Below are positions 16,280 to 23,938 of a stretch of DNA of 64,000 bases, piece after piece. Source of the DNA: Cerasicoccus sp. TK19100 (GTDB lineage: Bacteria; Verrucomicrobiota; Verrucomicrobiia; Opitutales; Cerasicoccaceae); contig NZ_JAPWDU010000002.1 of the NCBI RefSeq assembly GCF_027257155.1, positions 496,001 to 560,000 on the forward strand, written 5' to 3'. The notes below the pieces were generated by a model. It was not told the DNA's origin, did not search any database, and saw nothing but the letters and a program-made list of their open reading frames with translations. The first letter of the stretch is position 1; the number at the start of each line of letters is the position of its first letter. The translations under genes were made by a program, and so were the position numbers.

Positions 16280-17134
16280 ATGTTCATCAGCGCATACGTC
16301 ATCGGCATCTTCCTCGCGGGTCTCTATTGCCTGATCCTTGAGGTGCGCCGCGTTGGCAGCTTCAACGGCCAGCAGTTACCCGCCTGGAACATTGCCTTCT
16401 GGGACTTCATTCAACGCTTCGGCTGCGCCGTGGTGGTCTATCTGCTCAGCAGCATGCTCGCGGCAGAAGTGACCAAGGACTGGAACGCCAACGAAGCCCT
16501 CGAACCGTGGCGAATCGTGATCATCGGCTATGCCGCGCACGGCTCAATACTGTTGCTCCTGGCTTCCATGTTTCACCCCTATTTACGCCGACACCTACAG
16601 GTAAACTTTGCCGAGTCCTCTCTGGTGTTCAGCGTCCAGCGTCTGCCGATTACCAAATTTTTTCAGTGGGGCCTGTTGTCGTTTCTCGCCGCAATCCCGA
16701 TCATTTTTGTCGCCAGCGCCGGCTGGGAGCAGGTGCTCCTTTTCCTGAATAATGCCGGGTTCGAGATTTCCATGGACCGCCAGGCGCAGGTGGAAATGTT
16801 TACCGAATACGAAAATCTGCCCGCGACTATTCTGCTTATTGTGCTCGCGGTAATCGTCGCCCCGATCAGTGAGGAGCTGTTCTTCCGCGGCTGCGTTTAC
16901 CGGTATTTCAAAGGGCGCATGCCGACGGCTTTGGCCATGCTTGCCAGCGCGGCACTGTTCTCCTCGATCCATGGCAACTGGCTGGCAGCGGCACCTTTGT
17001 TCATCCTTGGCATTCTGCTTTGCTACGCCTATGAACGCCATGGTAACATCTTTGTATCGATGGCAATGCATGGCTTTTTCAACGCAAATACCATTTTGAT
17101 CCTGTTTCTTGCGCCCGACCTCGATTCGCTGTAA
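16280..17134 (+). CDS. CPBP family intramembrane glutamic endopeptidase
   Basis: A 284-aa polytopic membrane protein of the CAAX/CPBP (Abi) family with several hydrophobic segments. Motif 1 EELFFRG in APISEELFFRGCVYRYF carries the catalytic glutamates. Motif 2 FSSIH and motif 3 HGFFNANT supply the histidines and asparagine. Bacterial members process or protect against peptides, or act in membrane protein turnover; the substrate is unknown. It starts 9 bp after pyrC and ends 11 bp before thiL, so it is likely read through from the pyr operon. Confidence 0.9.
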   Translation: MFISAYVIGIFLAGLYCLILEVRRVGSFNGQQLPAWNIAFWDFIQRFGCAVVVYLLSSMLAAEVTKDWNANEALEPWRIVIIGYAAHGSILLLLASMFHPYLRRHLQVNFAESSLVFSVQRLPITKFFQWGLLSFLAAIPIIFVASAGWEQVLLFLNNAGFEISMDRQAQVEMFTEYENLPATILLIVLAVIVAPISEELFFRGCVYRYFKGRMPTALAMLASAALFSSIHGNWLAAAPLFILGILLCYAYERHGNIFVSMAMHGFFNANTILILFLAPDLDSL

Positions 17135-17145
17135 ACGAAAACATT

Positions 17146-18126
17146 GTGACTCCTTTTACTGACCAGACTGACGACCAGATCATCCGCATTGGCGAAGTGC
17201 GACTGATCGAGAAAATCACCAAATGGATGGAGCCCATTTCCCCGCCACCGCCCTTTGGCATCGGCGATGACTGCGCCGTGATGGACTCCGGCGACGTCGG
17301 CACGCTCCTGACGACGGTGGACGCCTTAATCTGGAACGAACACTTTGACGACACCTTCACCCCCGAAGAGGCCGGTGCGAAACTCGTCAAACGCAACCTA
17401 AGCGACATCGCGGCCATGGGCGGTGCCCCGGCTGGCGCGGTCATCGCGCTGACCATGGCCGACAACGTCAGCATCTCCTGGCTGGAGCGGTTTTACGCCG
17501 GGATTTGCCAGGCGGCGATGCAGAATTATTTCCTCATCGTTGGCGGCGACATCACCCGGGGCGGTGCCAAAGATTTCTTCGGCGCACACCTGACCCTGAT
17601 GGGCAGCGCCCCGCGCGCCATCCGGCGCCAAGGGGGGCAAAAGGCGGGCGACTTCATCCTCGTCACCGGTGAGTTGGGCGGCACCCGGCACGGCAAGGAA
17701 AAGACCTTCACTCCACGCCTGCGCGAGGGGGAATGGTTCGGCCAGCAAAACGTCGTCAAGGCAATGATCGACGTCACCGACGGCCTCGCCAAAGACCTCC
17801 CCGCCTTGCTACCCGAGGGCACGTGCGCCCACCTCGACGTCCCCAAGCTCCCCATCAGCGAATCGGCAAAACAGATTGCCACCAAGTCCGGTAAAACGCC
17901 ACTGGAACACGCCCTGTGTGACGGCGAAGACTACGAGCTGCTGGTGATCCTCGACAGCGAAGTCGACCCCGAGCTCATGATTGGCGAGTGGCAAAAAAAG
18001 CACGACGCACCGCTCAGTTTGATTGGCCGTATCGCCGCAGCCGCCGACGGCCAAAACCGCGCCCTGCTCGACGCTGCCACCGGGGAGATTATCCAATGCG
18101 CCGCATTCGAGCATTTCCAGCGTTAG
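17146..18126 (+). CDS. thiL: Thiamine-monophosphate kinase
   Basis: A 326-aa ThiL that phosphorylates thiamine monophosphate to the active diphosphate. The N-terminal ATP/Mg motif is FGIGDDCAVMDSG, followed by the typical VKRNLSDIAAMGGAPAGAVIAL and GGDITRGG. MIDVTDGLAKDL and CDGEDYELLVIL complete the AIRS-type layout. The GTG at 17146 is the best start, 11 bp after the CPBP protease stop. No TPP riboswitch is visible, consistent with it being a distal gene in a longer transcript. Confidence 0.95.
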   Translation: MTPFTDQTDDQIIRIGEVRLIEKITKWMEPISPPPPFGIGDDCAVMDSGDVGTLLTTVDALIWNEHFDDTFTPEEAGAKLVKRNLSDIAAMGGAPAGAVIALTMADNVSISWLERFYAGICQAAMQNYFLIVGGDITRGGAKDFFGAHLTLMGSAPRAIRRQGGQKAGDFILVTGELGGTRHGKEKTFTPRLREGEWFGQQNVVKAMIDVTDGLAKDLPALLPEGTCAHLDVPKLPISESAKQIATKSGKTPLEHALCDGEDYELLVILDSEVDPELMIGEWQKKHDAPLSLIGRIAAAADGQNRALLDAATGEIIQCAAFEHFQR

Positions 18127-18296
18127 CGCACGCCCGGCAAAATGTCCGTGACTGACAAACTAAAGGGCTTATTCCTCGGAACCATGCGACATAGAGCAAT
18201 TAGTGTGCAGAGGACGCCTCGGAGAAACGTCCCTACTCTTCATTGAAGTCCCCCCATTTGCCCAATGGGCAAATCCATGGATAGAACCGCAGGTTC
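18127..18296. repeat. Convergent gap with two short palindromes
   Basis: A 170-bp gap between thiL (plus) and the GPP34 gene (minus). It contains ATTTGCCCA-A-TGGGCAAAT (18256-18274), a perfect 9-bp-arm palindrome, and AGAACC-GCA-GGTTCT (18283-18297), which touches the GPP34 stop. Neither has a T-run, so they could be rho-dependent or processing hairpins, or protein-binding sites. Confidence 0.45.
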
Positions 18297-18953
18297 TTAC
18301 ATGCCAGAGTAGGCCATGACTTCGAGCAGGGCCTGCTGAATCTTAGCCACGGCGGCACTGAGGGCCTGGCCGACGAAGTCCATTTTGGCGATGGTTTGGA
18401 TGCGCTCCTTGTGGTCGATACGCTCTTGCTCGGTGAAGACGACGTTGCTCAGGTCGCAGGCGTCCATGAGGCAAATAATCACGACATCGCGCGGGTCCGG
18501 AATAGCATCGTGGTCGAGCACCACATCGCGGATGCGGGACTTGACCTCCTGCTCTTCGCGATCGTCGATCACCGGGTAGCGGCGCTCCTTGAGCACAAAC
18601 AGAAAGCGGTGTTCCTCCTGTTTGAGGATGCCGCCCTGCTTGAGCTCGTCAAACAGGCGGGTCTTCCATTCGTCGATGTTGGCATTAACGGCGTTGAGCG
18701 CGCGCTGGATGGAGAGGTCGCTCTCGGCGGGGATCTTTGCCAGCACATCGTCCAGCAGCGCATCGCCGGTCGGCTGGCGGGAGATGACCTGCATGGTCTT
18801 GTCGTCGGAATCCAACACCCCCTTGAAGGCCAGCTCCATAATGAGCGCGCCCGAAATCGCCAGGCCCAGTGAGCCCTCCGGCAACGGGTGGACTTTGCCC
18901 GACGCATCGTCGAGCGCGAGCAAGAGGATTTCTTCCGCAAATCGTAGAGACAT
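18297..18953 (-). CDS. GPP34 (GOLPH3-like) family protein
   Basis: A 218-aa, largely helical soluble protein. The N-terminal RFAEEILLLALDDASGKV, then LGLAISGALIMELAFKGVL and DSDDKT, match the GPP34/GOLPH3 fold, which in eukaryotes binds phosphatidylinositol-4-phosphate at the Golgi. Bacterial members, best known from Actinobacteria, have no settled function. The C-terminal half (DVVIICLMDACDLSNVVFTEQERIDHKERIQTIAKMD) is well conserved in style. The ATG at 18953 follows a GTG at 18959. It is divergent from the polyamine cluster across 88 bp. Family call fairly firm, role unknown. Confidence 0.8.
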   Translation of the reverse strand: MSLRFAEEILLLALDDASGKVHPLPEGSLGLAISGALIMELAFKGVLDSDDKTMQVISRQPTGDALLDDVLAKIPAESDLSIQRALNAVNANIDEWKTRLFDELKQGGILKQEEHRFLFVLKERRYPVIDDREEQEVKSRIRDVVLDHDAIPDPRDVVIICLMDACDLSNVVFTEQERIDHKERIQTIAKMDFVGQALSAAVAKIQQALLEVMAYSGM

Positions 18954-19041
18954 AAGCACAGCATGAGCGACTTTTCGGGCGGGCTAAAGCGAAAAGTTTT
19001 AGGTGTTGAGCTATCCCTCAAAATTCAACTCACTGTGCGGT

Positions 19042-20238
19042 ATGGCAAAAGTCATCATCGTAGGAGCGGGAGGCGTCGGTAACGTCGTTGCCCATAAGTG
19101 TGCCCAAGCCCCGGAAGTATTTTCCGAGATCGTGCTCGCTTCGCGCACGGTGTCCAAGTGCGAGGCGATCGCGGCGGACATCAAGGCCAAGCAGGGTCGC
19201 GAGATTCGCGTAGCCGCGATCGACGCTGATGACGTCGCCGCGATGACGGAGTTCCTCAAGGCCGAGAAGCCCGACCTGCTGCTCAACGTTGCCCTGCCCT
19301 ACCAGGACCTGCCGTTGATGGATGCCTGCCTTGCCGCCGGTGTGGACTACCTGGACACCGCCAACTACGAGCCGCCGGAAGAAGCCAAGTTTGAATACAA
19401 GTGGCAGTGGGCCTACCAGGACCGCTTTAAGGACGCCGGCCGCATGGCGCTGCTCGGCAGCGGCTTCGACCCCGGCGTGACCAATGTTTTTTGCGCCTAC
19501 GCCCAGAAGCACTATTTTGACGAGATCGAGACCATCGACATCCTCGACGCCAATGCTGGCGACCACGGCCACCACTTCGCCACCAATTTTAACCCGGAGA
19601 TCAACATCCGCGAGATCACGCAGGACGGTAAATACTGGGAAGAAGGCGAATGGAAGGAAATCCCGGCCATGAGTGTCATGCAGGTGTATGATTTCCCCGT
19701 TGTCGGCCCCAAGGACGCCTACCTGCTCTACCACGAAGAGCTGGAGTCACTGTGCCAGAACATCAAGGGCCTCAAGCGCATCCGCTTCTGGATGACTTTC
19801 GGGCAAAAATACATCACGCACCTCAACGTGCTGCAAAACGTCGGCATGACGTCGATCGAGCCCATTAACTTCAAGGGCCAGGAGATCGCCCCGATTGAGT
19901 TCCTCAAGGCCGTGCTGCCCGACCCGGCGTCCCTTGGCCCCCGCACCAAGGGCAAGACCTGCATCGGCTGCGACATCGTCGGCTACAAGGACGGCCAGAA
20001 GAAGCGCATTTTCATCTACAACGTCTGCGACCACGAGGAGTGCTACGCAGAGGTTTCCAGCCAAGCCATCAGCTACACAACTGGTGTGCCCGCCATGATA
20101 GGCGGCATGATGATGGTCACCGGTAAATGGCGTCAGGACGGCGTCTGGAACATGGAACAGCTCGACCCCGATCCCTTCATGGAACAGCTTAACCTGCGCG
20201 GCCTCCCTTGGCAGGTGCAGGAGCTACCCGTCGAGTGA
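19042..20238 (+). CDS. Carboxynorspermidine dehydrogenase (saccharopine dehydrogenase family)
   Basis: A ~398-aa NAD(P)-dependent enzyme that joins aspartate semialdehyde to a diamine, giving carboxynorspermidine or carboxyspermidine. The nucleotide-binding VIIVGAGGVGNVVAHK stretch starts four residues into the protein from the ATG at 19042; upstream GTG 19003 gives an unlikely extension. Family features GVDYLDTANYEP, LGSGFDPGVTNVF and DANAGDHGHHF are present. The matching decarboxylase gene is 1.8 kb downstream on the same strand with two genes between, all closely spaced. This supports the alternative spermidine/norspermidine route rather than lysine metabolism. Confidence 0.92.
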   Translation: MAKVIIVGAGGVGNVVAHKCAQAPEVFSEIVLASRTVSKCEAIAADIKAKQGREIRVAAIDADDVAAMTEFLKAEKPDLLLNVALPYQDLPLMDACLAAGVDYLDTANYEPPEEAKFEYKWQWAYQDRFKDAGRMALLGSGFDPGVTNVFCAYAQKHYFDEIETIDILDANAGDHGHHFATNFNPEINIREITQDGKYWEEGEWKEIPAMSVMQVYDFPVVGPKDAYLLYHEELESLCQNIKGLKRIRFWMTFGQKYITHLNVLQNVGMTSIEPINFKGQEIAPIEFLKAVLPDPASLGPRTKGKTCIGCDIVGYKDGQKKRIFIYNVCDHEECYAEVSSQAISYTTGVPAMIGGMMMVTGKWRQDGVWNMEQLDPDPFMEQLNLRGLPWQVQELPVE

Positions 20239-20241
20239 TAA

Positions 20242-20940
20242 ATGCCTTACGTGGACCCATCTCCCTCAGGTAAAAAGCGCAAGCGCCGCAAGAGCGCCAA
20301 CAGCAGCGGAAGTAGCCGAAACAGCAAAAGCGGGAGTAGCCCAAAGCGCTCCCGCAAAGCGAAGTCTGCGACCTTTAAGGACAAACCGGTGCCCACGTTC
20401 AGCATTGCCAGCTCGCTCTTTAACCGGGTTGAGCCCGGGGCCAAGGCGCGTAAGCTGCGTGCACGGGAGAAAGTCGCGTTGTATGTCCTGGGCTTTGTGT
20501 GCCTGGTCACCATCACATTAGTCACGTTTGCGTGGAATTCCCGCAGCCAGCCACTGCTCGACTGGCAAACCGTGGAAGCCTTGCCCACGCTGGAGGACCA
20601 CGTGCTCGGCGTCAGCAGCGGAGCCGAAAAAGACAGCGCGGCCTACATCGAGCCCTTTATCTGCCGCGGCGACACCCGCTTTGCCCTGGATAACCTGGAG
20701 GCGCTTCTCCGCGCCGATGACAACTTCCGCTCGGTTCGCCGGACCCGCAACCAACTCCAGGCCGTGTATGTTTCCACCGCACTCGGCTTCAACAACGACC
20801 TGGTTTTTCAGGCCCGTAGCAAACCGGAGCGACTGGAGGTTTATGCCTCGGCCCGTATCAGCATTGGCGACTTCGGCACCAATCGCGTGGCACTGGAAGA
20901 TCTGCGTGAGCGCTTGCGTGAACTGCATGTGTTGCGGTAG
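20242..20940 (+). CDS. Membrane-anchored DUF1499 protein with a basic N-terminal tail
   Basis: A 232-aa protein in three parts. Residues 1-50 are a highly basic, Ser/Lys/Arg-rich disordered tail (KKRKRRKSANSSGSSR). Residues ~80-100 form one membrane segment (VALYVLGFVCLVTITLVTFAW). Residues ~130-232 resemble DUF1499: DNLEALLRADDNFRSVRRTRNQLQAVY, FNNDLVFQARSKPERLEVYASARIS, FGTNRVALEDLRERL. The DUF1499 fold has no known activity. The basic tail should face the cytoplasm, where it could bind nucleic acid or acidic lipid. It starts 3 bp after the dehydrogenase stop, so it belongs to the polyamine transcript. Confidence 0.75.
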   Translation: MPYVDPSPSGKKRKRRKSANSSGSSRNSKSGSSPKRSRKAKSATFKDKPVPTFSIASSLFNRVEPGAKARKLRAREKVALYVLGFVCLVTITLVTFAWNSRSQPLLDWQTVEALPTLEDHVLGVSSGAEKDSAAYIEPFICRGDTRFALDNLEALLRADDNFRSVRRTRNQLQAVYVSTALGFNNDLVFQARSKPERLEVYASARISIGDFGTNRVALEDLRERLRELHVLR

Positions 20941-20964
20941 TTTTCCCGCAACACCATCACTGCC

Positions 20965-22044
20965 ATGATCAACCAATACCACATGAAGGGGGGCGGCTAC
21001 TACAACGCGCACTCCACCCCACAACACGATGCCATGTATGGCTGCCTGCCGTGGCTGCTCGAAGCGGTCGCATCGATGAAGCTCCCCGCCGATAAGCAAC
21101 TGCGCACGCTGGATGTCGGGTGTTCGCAGGGCGCGAACTCCGTGGACATGCTCAAGCAACTCGTGGCCAAGCTACGCGAGGCCGGTGCCACTTCCATCCA
21201 GCCAAGCCTGGCTGACCTGCCCAGTAACGACTTTAACAGCGTTTTCGAGAACCTGTTTCCCGGCGGAGATAACGTCTTTGGTGGCACGGACGTGCTGCCG
21301 GCTGCGATCGGCGGCTCAGCCTATGAGCGCCTCGCCCCCACGCAATCGCTGCATGTCGTAACCACGTTCAACATGCTGGGCTGGCGCAAACAACCGCCAG
21401 TGACGCGGCTGCGCAACACCATTGCCGCATTTCATCCCACGCCATACGCAGAGCCACATGGTCCGCAGGCCGACCCGGCCGCGATTGACGCCGCGGTGGC
21501 AGAAGCCAAGCCGGACTTGGTCGACTTCTTCCGTGCCCGCGCCGAGGAACTAGTCCCCGGAGGCAAAATGCTCGTGCAAATATTCGGCAGCAGCGACGAT
21601 GGTGGCAACACCGCACATGGCTGGCTGGACGCCTTGAACGACGTTTTGTTTTCGCTCATTGACGAGGGTAAATTGACCCAGCAGGCGATGGATGACTTTA
21701 CCTTCCCCGTGGTTTGGCGTACCTTGGCAGAGCTGAAAGAGCCGCTGGAAAACGAACCCGACTTACGCGCCGCCTTCACCATCGAAAAGGCCGACAGCTG
21801 GGAAGTCCCGGTCGATTTTAACGTGCGTTACGAAGAAAGCGGCAACCTGCAAAACTGGGCGCACGAATACACCGAGGTGTTCCGCGCCGTCACCGAGACG
21901 ACCTTAGCAGGCATCTTCCCCGAGGAGACGTGCGAAGCCTTGATCGATGAAGTTTACAAACGCATTGAAACGCGGTTTGCCGAAGATCCCGTTCGCTACC
22001 AGTTCCACTTTTATTCCATCGCCGTCTTGCTAACGCGCAACTGA
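20965..22044 (+). CDS. SABATH-type carboxyl methyltransferase
   Basis: A 359-aa SAM-dependent methyltransferase resembling the plant SABATH family (salicylate, jasmonate, caffeine methyltransferases). The N-terminus MKGGGYYNAHSTPQH is the SABATH substrate/SAM entry motif. LRTLDVGCSQGANS binds SAM, SLADLPSNDFNSVFENL is the typical PSNDFN element, and TTFNMLGWRK occupies the place of the SSYSLHWLS segment. The C-terminal EYTEVFRAVTE and FHFYSIAVLLTRN also fit. These enzymes O-methylate carboxyl groups. It lies between carboxynorspermidine dehydrogenase and decarboxylase, 3 bp before the latter, so a carboxylated polyamine intermediate is a possible but unproven substrate. Confidence 0.8.
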   Translation: MINQYHMKGGGYYNAHSTPQHDAMYGCLPWLLEAVASMKLPADKQLRTLDVGCSQGANSVDMLKQLVAKLREAGATSIQPSLADLPSNDFNSVFENLFPGGDNVFGGTDVLPAAIGGSAYERLAPTQSLHVVTTFNMLGWRKQPPVTRLRNTIAAFHPTPYAEPHGPQADPAAIDAAVAEAKPDLVDFFRARAEELVPGGKMLVQIFGSSDDGGNTAHGWLDALNDVLFSLIDEGKLTQQAMDDFTFPVVWRTLAELKEPLENEPDLRAAFTIEKADSWEVPVDFNVRYEESGNLQNWAHEYTEVFRAVTETTLAGIFPEETCEALIDEVYKRIETRFAEDPVRYQFHFYSIAVLLTRN

Positions 22045-22047
22045 AAC

Positions 22048-23265
22048 ATGGCCCAAGACCCGACACCACCTTTGACACCCGAGCGCCTGCAAGCGCTACG
22101 CGACATCCCCGCCCAAGACACACCCTCACCGTGCTACGTGGTCAACCTCGACCGACTGGAGGACAACTGCCGCATCCTGGCCAGCGTCCGCGAACGCTCC
22201 AGCGCGAAGGTCATACTTGCGCAAAAGGGATTCTCCATGCACGCCACCTACCCGCTACTGGCGCGCTACCTCGACGGCTCCACTGCAAGCGGTCTGCACG
22301 AGGCGCTGCTGGCCGAGGAGTATTTTGGCAAGGAAGTCCATGTTTACTCAGCGGCGTTTAAAGAGACGGACATCGCTTCGCTAGGCCGGTTCGCGCACAC
22401 GCTGGTGTTCAATTCCGTGCGCCAATGGCAGCGCCACCAACCAGCGCTGGATACTTTGCAACGCAAAGTAGAAGTCGGTCTGCGCGTTAACCCCGAGCAT
22501 TCCGAGGTCGAGACCGATCTCTACAACCCGGCCGCCCCCTGCTCCCGCCTGGGCATCACACGCGCCGAGCTGGACCGCCAAATGGCCGAAGCTGGCCTCA
22601 CCGATTTAAGCGCGCTCGACGGCCTGCATTTCCATGCGCTCTGCGAACAGGACTCCGATGCGTTGGAAGGTGTTGCGCGCGCGTTCGAGGAGAAGTTTGG
22701 CGACCTGATTGCGAGTGGTAATTTCAAGTGGCTGAACTTCGGCGGCGGCCACCACATTACCCGCCCGGGCTACGACCTCGACCGCCTGTGCCGCGTCGTC
22801 TCGGAGTTTCGCGAAAAGTATGGCGTCGAGGTTTACCTGGAGCCCGGCGAAGCCGTGGCGCTGCATACCGGCGTGCTCGTGGCCACCGTGCTCGATGTGC
22901 TGGAAGCTGGCGGCGTCACGAACGCAATTCTGGATGTCTCCGCCACCTGCCACATGCCCGACGTGCTAGAAATGCCTTACCGGCCCAACATCCTAGACGC
23001 CGGTCAACCGGGCCAACGCGCCCACAACTACCGCCTCGGCGGCCCCAGCTGCCTGGCAGGCGATGTGATCGGCGATTACAGTTTCGACGCCCCGCTCGAG
23101 CCCGGCAGGCGCATCGTCTTCCTCGACATGGCGCACTACACGATGGTCAAGACTTCGACCTTTAACGGCGTGCCCCTACCCGCCATCGCGACCTTTAGTC
23201 AGGCCGATGGGCTGCAAGTCGTGCGCAAGTTTGGGTATCGGGACTTCGCGGAGAGGCTTAGTTAA
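22048..23265 (+). CDS. nspC: Carboxynorspermidine decarboxylase
   Basis: A 405-aa PLP-dependent fold-III (alanine-racemase-like) decarboxylase that converts carboxynorspermidine or carboxyspermidine to the triamine. The N-terminal TPSPCYVVNLDRLEDN and the PLP lysine K60 in KVILAQKGFSM are typical. ASGLHEALLAEEYFGKEVHVYS, LRVNPEHSEVETDLYNP, FGGGHHITRPGYD and PSCLAGDVIGDY follow as in the NspC family. It starts 3 bp after the methyltransferase stop. Together with the dehydrogenase it gives the complete two-step pathway. It contains the second perfect copy of the 19-bp palindrome. Confidence 0.95.
   Translation: MAQDPTPPLTPERLQALRDIPAQDTPSPCYVVNLDRLEDNCRILASVRERSSAKVILAQKGFSMHATYPLLARYLDGSTASGLHEALLAEEYFGKEVHVYSAAFKETDIASLGRFAHTLVFNSVRQWQRHQPALDTLQRKVEVGLRVNPEHSEVETDLYNPAAPCSRLGITRAELDRQMAEAGLTDLSALDGLHFHALCEQDSDALEGVARAFEEKFGDLIASGNFKWLNFGGGHHITRPGYDLDRLCRVVSEFREKYGVEVYLEPGEAVALHTGVLVATVLDVLEAGGVTNAILDVSATCHMPDVLEMPYRPNILDAGQPGQRAHNYRLGGPSCLAGDVIGDYSFDAPLEPGRRIVFLDMAHYTMVKTSTFNGVPLPAIATFSQADGLQVVRKFGYRDFAERLS
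22452..22470. repeat. 19-bp perfect palindrome inside nspC (copy 2)
   Basis: TACTTTGC-AAC-GCAAAGTA, with 8-bp perfect arms, encoding T-L-Q-R-K-V. It differs from the copy at 8688-8706 at one loop base. Confidence 0.5.
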
Positions 23266-23274
23266 AAGCGGCCA

Positions 23275-23937
23275 TTATTGCTTAGTCCAAAAAACGCAGT
23301 GTCCGGAGTCTTTGGCATGTCGCCAAACCCGCATAACTTGCTCCCAATCCTCGGTCACACGTGTGAAGGAATTGGCGCGATAGTATTCGTATAAGCTATC
23401 AACATCACGGTAAATTGTCGCCAAGTTTTCCGTCTGAATTTTGATCGCACTGTGATGTGGGTCCGCGGCTTGCACCCTTTCGATGACTGAGCGGGCTTGA
23501 TCCTGATGCCATTTCAATCGTTTTTCCGTAGCCTCGCGCTGAGCACGCACACGGGCATAGACCCCCACTACATCGCTAATATCAATTTGCTCAATCAACG
23601 CAAACTCCCGCACCACGCTTTCATGAAAGTAGACCGCAACGTAAACTTCCGGCATGTCTGAATAAAATTCTTTTTCATTAAAGAAGTGGCGGTTCACATG
23701 TGAGATAAATTCGATATAGGCCAACCGACTGGATGACGTTTCAACCTCAAAATTGATAATTTCAGCCGCTTCGGAAAAACGCAGCATCTGATTTTTGCTG
23801 AAGCTTGAATTTACCACGAGTGGGCGCAACTCAAACAAGTAAGCAACGCTACCTTCATCGAAATTGTCACCAAACTCTTTCCACCCTTGTTCCAACACCT
23901 GACGAGGTGCAGAAAAATGAATATCCTCAACCCCCAT
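23275..23937 (-). CDS. Unknown protein linked to an ABC transporter
   Basis: A 220-aa soluble protein with no recognised family. Residues ~1-110 look alpha/beta (GSVAYLFELRPLVVN, EIINFEVETSSSRLAYIEFISHVNRHFF, MPEVYVAVYFHESV). Residues ~120-170 are a long charged helix (RVRAQREATEKRLKWHQDQARSVIERVQ), possibly a coiled coil. It starts 1 bp after the stop of the upstream ABC transporter gene, so the two are translationally coupled. Its base composition is clearly more AT-rich than that of the transporter. An accessory or regulatory role for the transporter is the simplest reading, but nothing in the sequence proves it. Confidence 0.65.
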   Translation of the reverse strand: MGVEDIHFSAPRQVLEQGWKEFGDNFDEGSVAYLFELRPLVVNSSFSKNQMLRFSEAAEIINFEVETSSSRLAYIEFISHVNRHFFNEKEFYSDMPEVYVAVYFHESVVREFALIEQIDISDVVGVYARVRAQREATEKRLKWHQDQARSVIERVQAADPHHSAIKIQTENLATIYRDVDSLYEYYRANSFTRVTEDWEQVMRVWRHAKDSGHCVFWTKQ

Positions 23938-23938
23938 A

